Positions 1-9,600 of a stretch of DNA of 64,000 nucleotides are shown one piece after another. Both the position numbers and the translations under genes were made by a program. Origin of the DNA: Pseudomonas serbica (GTDB taxonomy: Bacteria; Pseudomonadota; Gammaproteobacteria; Pseudomonadales; Pseudomonadaceae); assembly GCF_028823535.1 (NCBI RefSeq), contig NZ_JAQIYM010000002.1:372001-436000 (forward strand), written 5' to 3'. Each line of letters opens with the position of its first letter. Position 1 is the first letter of the stretch. Under the pieces are notes generated by a model that saw only the letters and a list, made by a program, of their open reading frames with translations, was not told the origin of the DNA and searched no databases.

Positions 1-872
1 CCGTCGGCGGCGGCAGCCCGATGGATTGCGGTAAAGGTATCGGCATTGTCGTTGCCCATGGCCGCAGCATCCTCGAGTTCGAAGGCGTGGACACCATCCG
101 CGTGCCCAGTCCACCGCTGATCCTGATCCCGACCACCGCCGGCACCTCCGCCGACGTGTCGCAGTTCGTGATCATTTCCAATCAGCAGGAACGCATGAAG
201 TTCTCCATCGTCAGCAAGGCGGTGGTGCCGGACGTGTCGCTGATCGACCCGGAAACCACCCTGAGCATGGACCCGTTCCTGTCGGCCTGTACGGGCATCG
301 ACGCGCTGGTGCACGCCATCGAAGCCTTCGTGTCCACCGGGCACGGGCCGCTGACCGATCCCCATGCGCTGGAAGCCATGCGCCTGATCAACGGCAACCT
401 GGTGCAGATGATCGCCAACCCGACCGACATCGCCCTGCGCGAGAAAATCATGCTCGGCAGCATGCAGGCCGGCCTGGCGTTCTCCAACGCGATCCTCGGC
501 GCGGTGCATGCCATGTCCCACAGCCTCGGCGGCTTTCTCGACCTGCCCCATGGCCTGTGCAACGCGGTGCTGGTGGAACACGTCGTGGCGTTCAACTACG
601 ACTCGGCACCGGACCGCTTCAAGGTCATCGCCGAGACGTTCGGCATCGACTGCCGTGGCCTCAATCACCGGCAGATCTGCGGGCGCCTGGTCGAACACCT
701 GATCGCTCTCAAGCATGCGATCGGTTTCCACGAAACCCTCGGCTTGCATGGGGTCAGGACCTCGGACATTCCATTCCTGTCGCAACACGCCATGGACGAC
801 CCGTGCATCCTCACCAACCCGCGTGAATCCAGCCAGCGCGATGTCGAGGTCGTCTATGGTGAAGCCCTCTGA
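1..872 (+). CDS. ercA: ErcA-type iron-containing alcohol dehydrogenase, copy 1 (5' end outside window)
   Basis: This is the C-terminal part of a group III, Fe-dependent alcohol dehydrogenase; the reading frame is open from the first bases, so the gene starts upstream of the window. The nucleotide-binding GGGSPMDCGKG stretch lies at the very start. The metal ligands expected for the family follow: Asp and His in GIDALVHAIEAF, then His in HAMSHSLGG and in the PHGLCNA motif. The chain ends in VVYGEAL, and the stop overlaps the start of a kinase gene remnant. ErcA homologues in pseudomonads belong to the ethanol-oxidation (exa/erc) regulatory network, where the enzyme is thought to act with sensor kinase ErcS. 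A second copy of this segment at 21736-22203 lacks the whole metal-binding region, so this copy is the only one in the window that can be catalytic. Confidence 0.85.
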   Translation, partial: VGGGSPMDCGKGIGIVVAHGRSILEFEGVDTIRVPSPPLILIPTTAGTSADVSQFVIISNQQERMKFSIVSKAVVPDVSLIDPETTLSMDPFLSACTGIDALVHAIEAFVSTGHGPLTDPHALEAMRLINGNLVQMIANPTDIALREKIMLGSMQAGLAFSNAILGAVHAMSHSLGGFLDLPHGLCNAVLVEHVVAFNYDSAPDRFKVIAETFGIDCRGLNHRQICGRLVEHLIALKHAIGFHETLGLHGVRTSDIPFLSQHAMDDPCILTNPRESSQRDVEVVYGEAL

Positions 873-1022
873 CGAGCAACAACGGGCGCTGGCCGGACTG
901 CTCGGACTAGGCAGTCATTCGGCGCGCAAGAGCCATTACCCGGAACTGGCCGCGCGCCTGGACGAGCTGGAAGCCGAGCGCAATCGCTACAAATGGTTGT
1001 TCGAAACCAGTTGCGGCGCAAG
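856..1022 (+). pseudogene. Truncated ErcS sensor-kinase fragment, copy 1
   Basis: The first 49 or so codons match the start of the intact kinase gene at 22187 almost base for base (MVKPSDEQQ here, MAKPSDEQQ there), with the same 17-base overlap with the end of ercA. At 1001-1007 (ttcgaaa) the match jumps to the stretch that in the intact copy begins at 22549. This removes about 211 bases, most of the PAS domain, and breaks the frame. The match ends near 1022, where the sequence becomes umuC-like. The out-of-frame reading stops at 1062 after 68 codons. No histidine-kinase or receiver domain remains, so it cannot signal. Confidence 0.8.
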
Positions 1023-1518
1023 GAGCTTGCACCGATCAAGGAGGCCGTCGCCACCTACATGATGCGCGCCTCGGAAAAAATCAGGGCACAGAATTCGCTG
1101 TGCAAGAAGATCCGGGTCAGCATACGCACCGGCATGTTCAGCCCCGAGGAAGCCAAATACGCCAACGGTGTCGTGGTGGACCTGCCGTATCCTACGGTTG
1201 ACCTGCGCCTGCTGACCAGACCGCCGTCGACGCGCTGGATCGGGTATTCCGCCCCGGCTTCGCCTACAGCAAGGCGGAAGTCATGCTGCTGAACCTGTGC
1301 CAGCCCGGCGAGTATACCGATGATTTGTTCTCCACTTCGCAACCGGCCGAGGCGAGCCGCGTCATGGCGGTGCTGGATCAGATCAATGGCCGGTGGGGAA
1401 GGGGACACTTCGCGCGGCCAGTGTGCCGGGCAATCCCGATTGGGGCATGCGCCGGGAGATGATGAGCCAGAGCTACACCAGGAAGCTGGATCAGCTTTGG
1501 AGCGTGTCGTGTGTTTGA
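1019..1518 (+). pseudogene. C-terminal remnant of UmuC/RulB DNA polymerase V subunit (frameshifted)
   Basis: Translation gives the end of a UmuC/RulB Y-family translesion polymerase: ELAPIKEAVATYMMRASEK, KKIRVSIRTGMF, EEAKYANGVVVDLPYP, then after a frame change FRPGFAYSKAEVMLLNLCQ and PGEYTDDLFSTSQP, then after a second change NPDWGMRREMMSQSYT and QLWSV with a stop at 1516-1518. Two frameshifts, near 1210-1225 and at the G-run near 1400, mean it is dead. The catalytic palm and fingers are absent; only the little-finger and tail region is left. It joins the kinase fragment across a short shared aagga. rulAB genes are known as integration hotspots in Pseudomonas, so this looks like a scar of an earlier mobile-element event at the left border of the island. 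Confidence 0.8.
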
Positions 1519-1603
1519 TCGGGGGATCTGCGAAAACGACCCCTCAAAACTGTGGAGCGTTGTCCTCTCGAACAACTCCCGGCTTGTCAGCTGCAGGTGA
1601 ACG

Positions 1604-2932
1604 TCAGTTGGTGACCAACAGTTCCGGTCCGAGATAGTCGTTGATGTGGTCGATATCGTCGTCGCCCAGGCTACCCACCGAGGAGGCCAGGCGCAGGCGC
1701 GACATCAAGTAGCGCAGCTTGGCTTCGAACAGGTCGTGGCGCGCAACGAAGAGCAGTTCTTCGGCATTGAGGACGTCCGAGTTGGTGCTGGTACCTCCTT
1801 CCTTGAAGCCCTTGCGGGTCGAAGCCAGTGAGCGTTCGTTGGACACCACTGCTTTCTCCAGGGCGCGAATACGCTGGGCGCCGCTCTGTACGCCGCGATA
1901 CTCACGGGTGGTACCGGTGATGACTTCCTGGCGCGTGGCGTCGAGTTCGTCCAGGGCCTTGTAGCTATTGGCGCTGGCCTGGCGTGCCAAAGCGCTGGTG
2001 CCGCCACCGCTGTACAACGGGATGTTTACTTCCAGCCCGATTGAACCGTAGCGGTTGCGCTGGTTCAACTCGGAGATTGATTGGCTATCGCCCGCAGTAT
2101 ATCCGGCGACGAAATCCAGCGTTGGCCAGTGGCCGGCCTTGGCGCGCTTCACTTCTTCTTCGGCGAGGTCGCTGCCATGACGGCGCGCATGGATCAGCGG
2201 GCTGTCGGTCTGGGCTTTGACCAACCAGTCTTGCAGGTCGCTTGGTAGCAGTGGTGGTGTATCAAAGGTCGGACGCAAGGTGGTCAGCGATTCGGGGGTT
2301 TCACCGATATATTCCTCAAGCTTGCGGCGCGCGTTGACCAGGTTGTCCTGGGCTTCGATCAGCTCAACCTCGGCGAGGTCGCGACGAGCGGCCGACTCGT
2401 CGATGTCGGTGACGGTGCCGGCCCCCAACTCCATGCGCCGTTTCGCCGAGGCGAGTTGCTCTTCGAAAGCGCTCAGCTTGGACTGGGCAAGGGTGATGGT
2501 TTCGCTGGCCAGGAGCACGTCGAAATAGCTTTCGGCCAAGCGCACCGCGGCGTCCTGACTCTTGGCATCGAACACTGCGACGCTGTAGTCGGCACGCTGC
2601 TTGCCCTGGCGGTACTCGGCCATCTTCTGTTTGTTGAACAGCGGCTGGCGCAGGCGCACGTTCGCGCCCTTGGAGTCGTAGTCGAGATCCCTGTCGATGC
2701 CGTTCTGACGCTGGGTGCCATTGACCTTGTTGTCGTAGGCCGAGGCATTGACCTGCGGCAGCAGGCCGGCCTTGCCGATGGCGCGGTTTTCCTCGCCGGC
2801 GGCTTTTTCATGCACGGCGGCACGGTAGACGGGACCTTGGTACTGCAACAGATCCCAGGCTTGTTTGAGGTCCATGGCGCTGGCCGGCAGGGACAACCCC
2901 AGCAGGCAGAAGAATATGCAATGACGGTCCAT
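1604..2932 (-). CDS. TolC/AprF-type outer-membrane channel of a type I secretion system
   Basis: A 442-residue outer-membrane efflux protein. The start is taken as the ATG at 2932 (MDRHCIFF), which has AAGGAAC just upstream; it opens a Sec signal peptide (CLLGLSLPASA) that is cleaved before MDLKQAWDL. The mature chain has the long helical repeats of the family, with typical phrases such as AAVHEKAAGEE, RQPLFNKQKM, LAESYFDVLLA and LEVNIPLYSGG. It begins one base after the stop of the membrane-fusion gene and is last in the three-gene export operon. It would form the trimeric trans-periplasmic tunnel. The substrate is most simply the giant RTX protein encoded divergently at 6700. The channel resembles AprF/PrtF and LapE types; these cannot be separated by eye. 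Confidence 0.88.
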   Translation of the reverse strand: MDRHCIFFCLLGLSLPASAMDLKQAWDLLQYQGPVYRAAVHEKAAGEENRAIGKAGLLPQVNASAYDNKVNGTQRQNGIDRDLDYDSKGANVRLRQPLFNKQKMAEYRQGKQRADYSVAVFDAKSQDAAVRLAESYFDVLLASETITLAQSKLSAFEEQLASAKRRMELGAGTVTDIDESAARRDLAEVELIEAQDNLVNARRKLEEYIGETPESLTTLRPTFDTPPLLPSDLQDWLVKAQTDSPLIHARRHGSDLAEEEVKRAKAGHWPTLDFVAGYTAGDSQSISELNQRNRYGSIGLEVNIPLYSGGGTSALARQASANSYKALDELDATRQEVITGTTREYRGVQSGAQRIRALEKAVVSNERSLASTRKGFKEGGTSTNSDVLNAEELLFVARHDLFEAKLRYLMSRLRLASSVGSLGDDDIDHINDYLGPELLVTN

Positions 2933-2933
2933 T

Positions 2934-4274
2934 TCATTGTTCCTTAAAGGAGCTGTCCACACGTTCGAGCATCGGTTTGAGCAGATAGCTCATCAAGTTG
3001 CGCTCACCGGTCTTGATGGTGACGCTGGCGGGCATGCCAGGGCGAATGTGATTGCTGCCAAGCAGCCTCATGCCATCGGGTGTGACTTCCACCTGAGCCA
3101 GATAGAACGGTTGCTTGCTTTCCTCGTCGAGCAGGCGGTCAGCGGAGATGGTCTTCACGCGGCCGGGAATGTTTGGCGTCTGCGCATGGTTGAAGGCCGG
3201 GAACGCGATGTCCACGGGCAGGCCGGGGACCATCTTGTCGATGGCCTGCACGGGAATCATTGCGTCGACCTGCAGCGGCTCGTTGACCGGGACGATTTCC
3301 ATGATCTTGAAGCCGGGCTGAATGACTCCCCCGACGGTGGCAATGCTCAGGGACTGGACCATGCCGTCGATGGGCGACCGTATCACCGTGTGGGTCACTT
3401 CATAGTCCAGCGCGCGCAAGCGGTCGGCCAGGGTGGTGTTTTCCTTGGCGGTTTCAGTCAGCTGTGATTCGACTTCCTTCAGGTAATCGTGCTGGCGCTG
3501 CAGGATGCGCAACTTGATTTCGGTAGTCTGGCTACGCACGCGAGCGATGTTGTTGAGGTTCTCCGCCTGGCCGGCCGAGAGGTCGGCGTTGCTGCGTTCC
3601 AGCTCAAGCAAGCGGTTGCGCGGCACATAGCCTTCGGCCGCCAGAACTCGGGTGCCTTGCAGTTCCTGGTTGAGGAAGTTGATTTGCGAGGCGCGGGCGC
3701 CATAGACCTGCTGCAGACCCTTGAGCTGCACCTGCGACGCCGCCAGGTTTTCCTCCAGGATGCTGATTTCGCCCGCCAGACCGGCGCGCCGGGTGTCCAG
3801 AAGACGCTGTTGCAGATCCATGGCGGCTACCAGGCGGTGGTCATTGCCGAAGCGTTTGAGCAGTTCGGGATCGAAGGTCACCACACTGCGCGCGTCACGT
3901 TCCGCTTCCAGTCGGTTTTCCACCGTCTTGCTGACGATGTACTGGGCGCCAACCGCACCCTGTTCGGCAAGGGCGCGCAGCGAGTCGAGGCGGACTACCT
4001 CCTGGCCTTTTTTCACGGTATCGCCTTCGCGAACGAGAATGGCCTCCACGGTGCCGCCGCTCAAATGCTGCACGGCTTTGCGGTTGCTGGTGACTTTGAC
4101 CGTGCCTGTCGCCACCACGCCAGCATCCAGCGGCGCCAGCCAGGACCACAGGAGGAAACCGCCGAAGCCGGCGAGTACCAGCAACATGCCCCAGCGCACG
4201 TGTTTACCGACGTCCAGGTCCACCTCGTTCCTGGGATCGGCGAGAATCATGTCGCTGTGTTGGCTCATCTGCAT
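2934..4274 (-). CDS. HlyD/AprE-type membrane-fusion protein of type I secretion
   Basis: A 446-residue periplasmic adaptor. It has a short cytoplasmic N-terminus, one membrane helix (WGMLLVLAGFGGFLLWSWLA, about residues 28-47), then PLDAGVVATGTVKV, the start of the lipoyl/barrel part (AVQHLSGGTVEAILVREGD). A long coiled-coil hairpin follows (roughly residues 110-270), then the returning barrel (VIRSPIDGMVQ) and a C-terminal domain. The layout and length match PrtE/AprE/HasE. It lies 6 bases after the ABC exporter gene, with the channel gene 1 base further on, so the three are one translationally tight operon. Confidence 0.9.
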   Translation of the reverse strand: MQMSQHSDMILADPRNEVDLDVGKHVRWGMLLVLAGFGGFLLWSWLAPLDAGVVATGTVKVTSNRKAVQHLSGGTVEAILVREGDTVKKGQEVVRLDSLRALAEQGAVGAQYIVSKTVENRLEAERDARSVVTFDPELLKRFGNDHRLVAAMDLQQRLLDTRRAGLAGEISILEENLAASQVQLKGLQQVYGARASQINFLNQELQGTRVLAAEGYVPRNRLLELERSNADLSAGQAENLNNIARVRSQTTEIKLRILQRQHDYLKEVESQLTETAKENTTLADRLRALDYEVTHTVIRSPIDGMVQSLSIATVGGVIQPGFKIMEIVPVNEPLQVDAMIPVQAIDKMVPGLPVDIAFPAFNHAQTPNIPGRVKTISADRLLDEESKQPFYLAQVEVTPDGMRLLGSNHIRPGMPASVTIKTGERNLMSYLLKPMLERVDSSFKEQ

Positions 4275-4280
4275 GATCGG

Positions 4281-6017
4281 TCACTCCCGTGCTTTGACGG
4301 AGGCCAGTGGAGTTGATGCGCCGGCAGGCATCACACTGGCCTTGCGCAGCGCTGCGAATACTTCGTCGCGAGTGCCGAGCATCTGCACACCGCCGTCGCG
4401 CAGCATCAGCACCTTATCGACGGCGCAGAGCACATTGGGACGGTGGGAAATCAGAATGACGGTGGCGCCGCGGTTCTTGAGTTGGGCGAGGGCATCGACC
4501 AGGGCCTTTTCACCGACGTCGTCGAGGTTGGCGTTCGGCTCGTCCAGCACAATCAGATTGGGTTCTCCATACAGTGCGCGAGCCAAGGCGATGCGTTGCT
4601 TCTGGCCACCGGAAAGCGGGCTGCCATCGGTGCCCAGACGGGTTTCATAACCCTGCGGGAAACGCAGGATCATCTCGTGCACGCCAGTCGTCCTGGCGGC
4701 GCGAATGACCGCGTCGCTGTCCACTTCGCCAAAGCGCGCAATGTTGTCGGCGATGGTGCCTTCGAACAGTTCCACGTCCTGTGGCAGGTAACCGATCCAG
4801 GGGCCCAGTTCGCCCTTGTTCCAGGTGAACATGTCCGCGCCGTCCAGGCGCACCTTGCCGGCCTGTGCCGGCCAGACGCCGACCAACAGGCGGGCGAGGG
4901 TGGATTTGCCCGAGGCGGATGGACCGATAATGCCAAGGCTTTCGCCGGGAGAAAGGTTGAAACTCACCCCGCGCACAATCGTATTGTTGGTGGCGGGGGC
5001 TCCGGCGTATACGTTCTCCACCGTCAGCATGCCTAGCGGCCGCTGCAGCGACATGCTCGGTGGCCGGCGCGGATAATCGTTCAACATTTCGTTCAACCGG
5101 CCCCAGGCAGAACGACAGCCAAGCAACTGCTTCCATGACGCGATGACTTGTTCCACCGGGCCCAGCGCGCGGCCGGTGAGGATTGAGCAAGCAATCATCA
5201 TCCCGGGGGTTATTTTGCCTTCAATCGCCAGCAGGGCGCCGGCGCCGAGGATCAGTGACTGCAAAGTGATGCGCACGAAGCGCCCGATGCTGCTGATCAG
5301 GGCGGCACGGTCGGAGGCCAGGGTCTGCATCTCCAGAATGCGCAAATGACTTTGGTACCAGCGCTTGCCGATCGACGGCAGCATGCCCATGGCCTCGATG
5401 ACTTCGGCGTTGCGCAGGTTGTTGTTGGCGTAGCTGGCGGAGGAGAGGGCAGCCTGGTTGGCTTCGGCCAGTGGTTTTTGTGTCGCCTTCTCGGTGAGAT
5501 AAGCCAGGCCCACCAAAATCAGCGAACCGATCAGCGTGACCAGTCCGAGCAGCGGGTGGATCAGATAGGCGACCAGCAGGTAGATCGGCGTCCATGGCGC
5601 GTCAAAGAATGCGAACAGGCCATTGCCGGTGAGGAACTGACGCACCTGAGCGAGATCTTGCAGGGCCTGGGACGGGTTACCTCCCGCGCGGCTCAGGTTG
5701 CGCTCGAAGGCAGCGGTGAAAATGCGTCGATTGAGGTCCATGTCGAGGCAGTTGCCGACCCGGATCAGCACGCGGGTGCGGAACATTTCCAACGTGGCCA
5801 TCAGCAAGAACAGGCCGATTACCAGAATCGTCAACATCGTCAAGGTTGTGACGTTGCGACTGACCAGGGCCCGGTCATAAACCTGCAGCATATAAATAGC
5901 TGGCGTCAACATCATGACGTTGATCACGCCACTGAACGCTGCCAGCGAGTAAAAGCTGCGGCGCAGGCGAAAAATCGCGTCCGACAGTTCTGAGCGGGTG
6001 CTCGACTGCTTTTGCAT
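4281..6017 (-). CDS. AprD/PrtD-type ABC exporter of type I secretion (permease plus ATPase)
   Basis: A 578-residue fused half-transporter. The ATG at 6017 (MQKQSSTR) is chosen because GGGGAGG sits 7 bases upstream; an in-frame GTG lies at 6032. The transmembrane part covers about residues 20-310. The nucleotide-binding domain has Walker A GPSASGKST, signature LSGGQKQR, Walker B LIVLDEPNANLD and switch region ISHRP. There is no N-terminal C39 peptidase or C39-like domain, which fits PrtD/AprD/HasD exporters of RTX substrates with uncleaved C-terminal signals. It is the first gene of the minus-strand export operon and is divergent from the 3643-residue RTX peroxidase gene across a 682-base region. 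Confidence 0.92.
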   Translation of the reverse strand: MQKQSSTRSELSDAIFRLRRSFYSLAAFSGVINVMMLTPAIYMLQVYDRALVSRNVTTLTMLTILVIGLFLLMATLEMFRTRVLIRVGNCLDMDLNRRIFTAAFERNLSRAGGNPSQALQDLAQVRQFLTGNGLFAFFDAPWTPIYLLVAYLIHPLLGLVTLIGSLILVGLAYLTEKATQKPLAEANQAALSSASYANNNLRNAEVIEAMGMLPSIGKRWYQSHLRILEMQTLASDRAALISSIGRFVRITLQSLILGAGALLAIEGKITPGMMIACSILTGRALGPVEQVIASWKQLLGCRSAWGRLNEMLNDYPRRPPSMSLQRPLGMLTVENVYAGAPATNNTIVRGVSFNLSPGESLGIIGPSASGKSTLARLLVGVWPAQAGKVRLDGADMFTWNKGELGPWIGYLPQDVELFEGTIADNIARFGEVDSDAVIRAARTTGVHEMILRFPQGYETRLGTDGSPLSGGQKQRIALARALYGEPNLIVLDEPNANLDDVGEKALVDALAQLKNRGATVILISHRPNVLCAVDKVLMLRDGGVQMLGTRDEVFAALRKASVMPAGASTPLASVKARE

Positions 6018-6699
6018 TTGCGTCCTCCCCACCGAAAAGCCAGGTTGACCATGCGGCGCACCCGCTACCGGTAAATGTGATTGACTATCAGATAGATGTA
6101 GATCTCCAGGTAACTCGTCGGCTTGAGCAGTCGTTTTTTCGGTGATTCACATGCAGCAGCGTAGGTGGCGTTTGTTTCTCTAGCGATACAGTTTTAAATA
6201 ACATTTCGCTCTAATATTGCTTAGAATTTCCTATATATCCTTTAATAACAGTAGGTTGGCAATTCCAATACCGGTCGTCTGTTTCTGCGGCGTAATATTG
6301 ACAGTTTTTTGCTATGGAACTTTAGTCATGTTCAAAGATCGCCCCCCGGAAGCCAGCCAAAACTTTGGCATTGCAAGGCGGTGATTTTCCCGAGGGAGCA
6401 AACATGTCGATCCATTTGATCTTTTGCGCAGTGACGCAGTTGTTCAGGAAGTTCACTTCGACGTCCCAATTCCATGGCCCACCCATAGCTCGGGATCGCT
6501 CTGCCTGATCGCTCGGCGACCCATCCATTTCGCGAATTCCAGGCGCGCATGTCACGGGCGCCGGGGGACGGCTTTGCCTAACCCACGCCTGCTCTCGCCC
6601 TACAACTGAACCAACGAACTTCGCAAGCCAGCACCTGACTGGGCGTGGGAGGATTGTTTCGTCCCGTGCCTTTCCCCAGAGAGATCGAGGACAATAAAA
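6018..6699. other. Divergent intergenic region between the export operon and the RTX peroxidase gene
   Basis: This stretch of 682 bases has no convincing gene. Bases about 6180-6320 are clearly AT-richer than the rest of the window and should hold promoters for both directions; a sigma-70-like promoter for the plus strand is listed separately. Downstream of it a leader of roughly 365 bases precedes the ATG at 6700. The leader contains a possible 34-codon ORF at 6404-6508 with a good ribosome site (GAGGGAG, 6 bases before ATG), but its protein has no recognisable features. A 180-codon minus-strand ORF (6322-6864) overlaps the giant gene and is judged non-coding. Confidence 0.6.
6298..6326 (+). 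promoter_or_regulatory. Candidate sigma-70 promoter for the RTX peroxidase gene
   Basis: A perfect TTGACA at 6298-6303 is followed after 17 bases by TTTAGT at 6321-6326 (4 of 6 matches to TATAAT). It sits in the AT-rich core of the intergenic region and points towards the gene at 6700. Transcription from it would make a leader of about 365 bases. Confidence 0.4.
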
Positions 6700-9600
6700 A
6701 TGGCCAATTTCAACAAGTCGGACCTGGAATTCATACTCAAGCAAATCTTCATCGCAGAGGCGCATGCCGACGGCGCCAGCCTCAGTGATTTGCTGCCCAA
6801 CAGCCAAGTGCCATTCGGCCTGCGCACCGTCGATGGCAGCTACAACAACCTGGTCGCCGGGCAAAGCGAGTTTGGCGCCGCGGACAACTCCTTCCTGCGC
6901 CTGCTTGATGCCCAGTATCGGGCGGCCTATGCCGCGTCAGGGAATGTGGTCGACCCGCAGCCACGGATTATCAGTAACCTGATCGTCGACCAGACCGCCA
7001 ACAACCCGGCCGCGGTGGCGGCGAACGGCGGTGCGGACCCGGTGATCAGCCCCGGTCTGGATGGCGTGTTTGGCACGGATGACGACAAGGAAGTGTTCTT
7101 TATTCCCAACGTGTCGCCGGACGCTGGCCTGACCGCCGGTTTCAACTCGTGGATGACCTTCTTTGGCCAGTTCTTCGACCATGGCCTCGACCTGGTCACC
7201 AAGAGCAGTACCGACTTTGTGTTTGTTCCACTGCAGCCGGGCGATCCGTTATTCGTACCCGGCAGCCCGACCAACTTCATGGTGCTGCCACGGGCTGTGC
7301 ATACCCCCGGCGCGGACGGAATACTCGGCACTGCCGATGATGGCCAGCCCAACACCACCTCGCCGTTCGTGGACCAAAGCCAAACTTACAGCTCGCACCC
7401 TTCGCATCAGGTGTTCCTGCGCGAGTATGTCCTCAACGCGGCAGGTGACCCTGTTGCAACGGGGCGCTTGATTACCAACCGCGATCTCGGCGCCGATGGC
7501 AAGTTCGGCACCGCCGATGATGGCGACGGCACAAATGGCGGCATGGCGACCTGGGCAGTGGTCAAGGCCCAGGCCCGTGACATTCTTGGCATCAACCTGA
7601 CCGACGCCGATGTGCACAGCGTGCCGCTGTTGGCAACCGATGCGTATGGCAACTTCATCCGCGGTTCGAGCGGCATGCCTCAGGTGGTGATGCGCGTCAG
7701 CAACGGTGCTGACGGGATCGCCGGGACAGCGGATGACGTCACGCAACTGGTCGAAGGCAACCGGGCCGCTCCGATCAGCCTGGCCAACGCCGTGAGCGCC
7801 GGGCATGGTTTCCTCGACGACATCGCCCACAATGCCGCGCCGGTCGTCGTCGGTGGGGTTCTGCAGGCGGATGCTGACACTGATATCGGTAATGCGCAGC
7901 CGGTTGGCGCCGGCGGCAACAACCTGACCTACGACAACGAACTGCTTGACGCTCACTACATTGCCGGCGACGGCCGGGTGAACGAGAACATCGGCCTGAC
8001 CACCGTGCACCATGTGTTCCACTCCGAGCACAACCGGCTGGTCCAGCAAACCAAGGACACCCTCCTTGCCGCCGGCGATCTGGCCTTCCTCAATGAGTGG
8101 CTGGTGGACGACGTGGCTGCGCTACCGACTACAGCCGCAGAAATCGCAGCGTTGGTGTGGGACGGCGAACGCCTGTTCCAGGCCGCCAAGTTCGGCACCG
8201 AGATGCAGTATCAGCACCTGGTGTTCGAGGAGTTTGCGCGGACCATTCAGCCGCAGGTCGACGCATTCCTTGCCCCCAACGGGTATGACACCTCGATCAA
8301 CCCGGCCATCCTCGCCGAGTTCGCCCACGTGGTGTACCGCTTCGGTCACTCGATGTTGACCGAGACCGTCGATCGCTTCGACCCCGAGTTCAATCCGCTC
8401 CTCACTGACCCGGACAACCCGGACTCGCAAATGGGTCTGATCGCGGCCTTCCTCAACCCGCTGGCGTTTGTCGGCAGCGGGGCGACTGCGGACGAAGCGG
8501 CAGGGGCGATCATTCGCGGTGTGACCCGCCAACTCGGCAATGAGATCGATGAGTTCGTCACCGAAGCGTTGCGCAACAATCTGCTCGGTCTACCGCTCGA
8601 TTTGCCGGCCTTGAACCTGGCGCGTGGCCGCGAGACTGGCATCCCCACGTTGAATGAAGCGCGCCGTGAGATGTACGCATCAACCGGCGACAGCCAACTC
8701 ACGCCGTACATCAGTTGGGCTGATTTCGCGGACAACCTCAAGCACCCCGAGTCGTTGGTCAACTTCATCGCGGCCTATGGCACGCATGACACGATTACGG
8801 CGGCGACCACCCTGGCAGACAAACGCGCTGCTGCCTTGGCGCTGGTATTCGGCGGTGCTGGTTCACCGGCTGACCGCCTGGACTTCCTCAACAGCACCGG
8901 TGCCTATGCCAACGTAACGCTGGCCGGCAAGGATGGGCTGCTGGGTACTGCCGACGACGTGACGGGTGTGACGATCACGGGTCTCGACGACATCGACTTC
9001 TGGGTCGGTGGCCTCGCCGAGCAGAAAATGCCGTTCGGCGGCATGCTCGGCTCGACGTTCAACTTCGTGTTTGAAACCCAGATGGAGGCGTTGCAGGACG
9101 GCGACCGCTTCTACTACCTGTCGCGTACCGCGGGCCTGAACTTCGGCGCCGAGTTGGAGAACAACTCCTTTGCCAAGCTGATGATGCTCAACACCGATGT
9201 CACCCACCTGTCGAACACCGTGTTCCTGACGCCGACGTTCACCCTCGAAGTGAATCAGGCCAATCAGTTCACTAACCTTGGCGTGGACGGCAAAGACGAC
9301 CCGACGGGCGGCCTCATGATCAACGGCGTGGAAATCGTGCCGCTGGTGATCCGCGACAACCCCAACACCGCGGGCGCGGACAGTAATTATCTGCAATACA
9401 CCGGTGAAGACCATGTCGTCCTGGGCGGCACCGCCGGCAATGACATCCTCATCTCCGGTGACGGCGATGACACCCTGTACGGCGACGGCGGCAACGATCG
9501 CCTCGAAGGCGGCGCCGGGAACGATGCGGTACTGGGCGGCGCGGGCGATGACATCATCACCGACTCGTTTGGCGACAACCGTCTGGAAGGCAATGCCGGT

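Noticed and set aside
6404..6508. A 34-codon ORF (MSIHLIFCAV start) in the leader of the RTX gene, considered as a gene
   Set aside because: The ribosome site is good but the peptide lacks any conserved feature, so it is mentioned only as a possible leader peptide.
6322..6864. A 180-codon minus-strand ORF across the divergent promoter region
   Set aside because: It overlaps the start of the RTX gene, covers the likely promoter leader, has no ribosome site and no family features.
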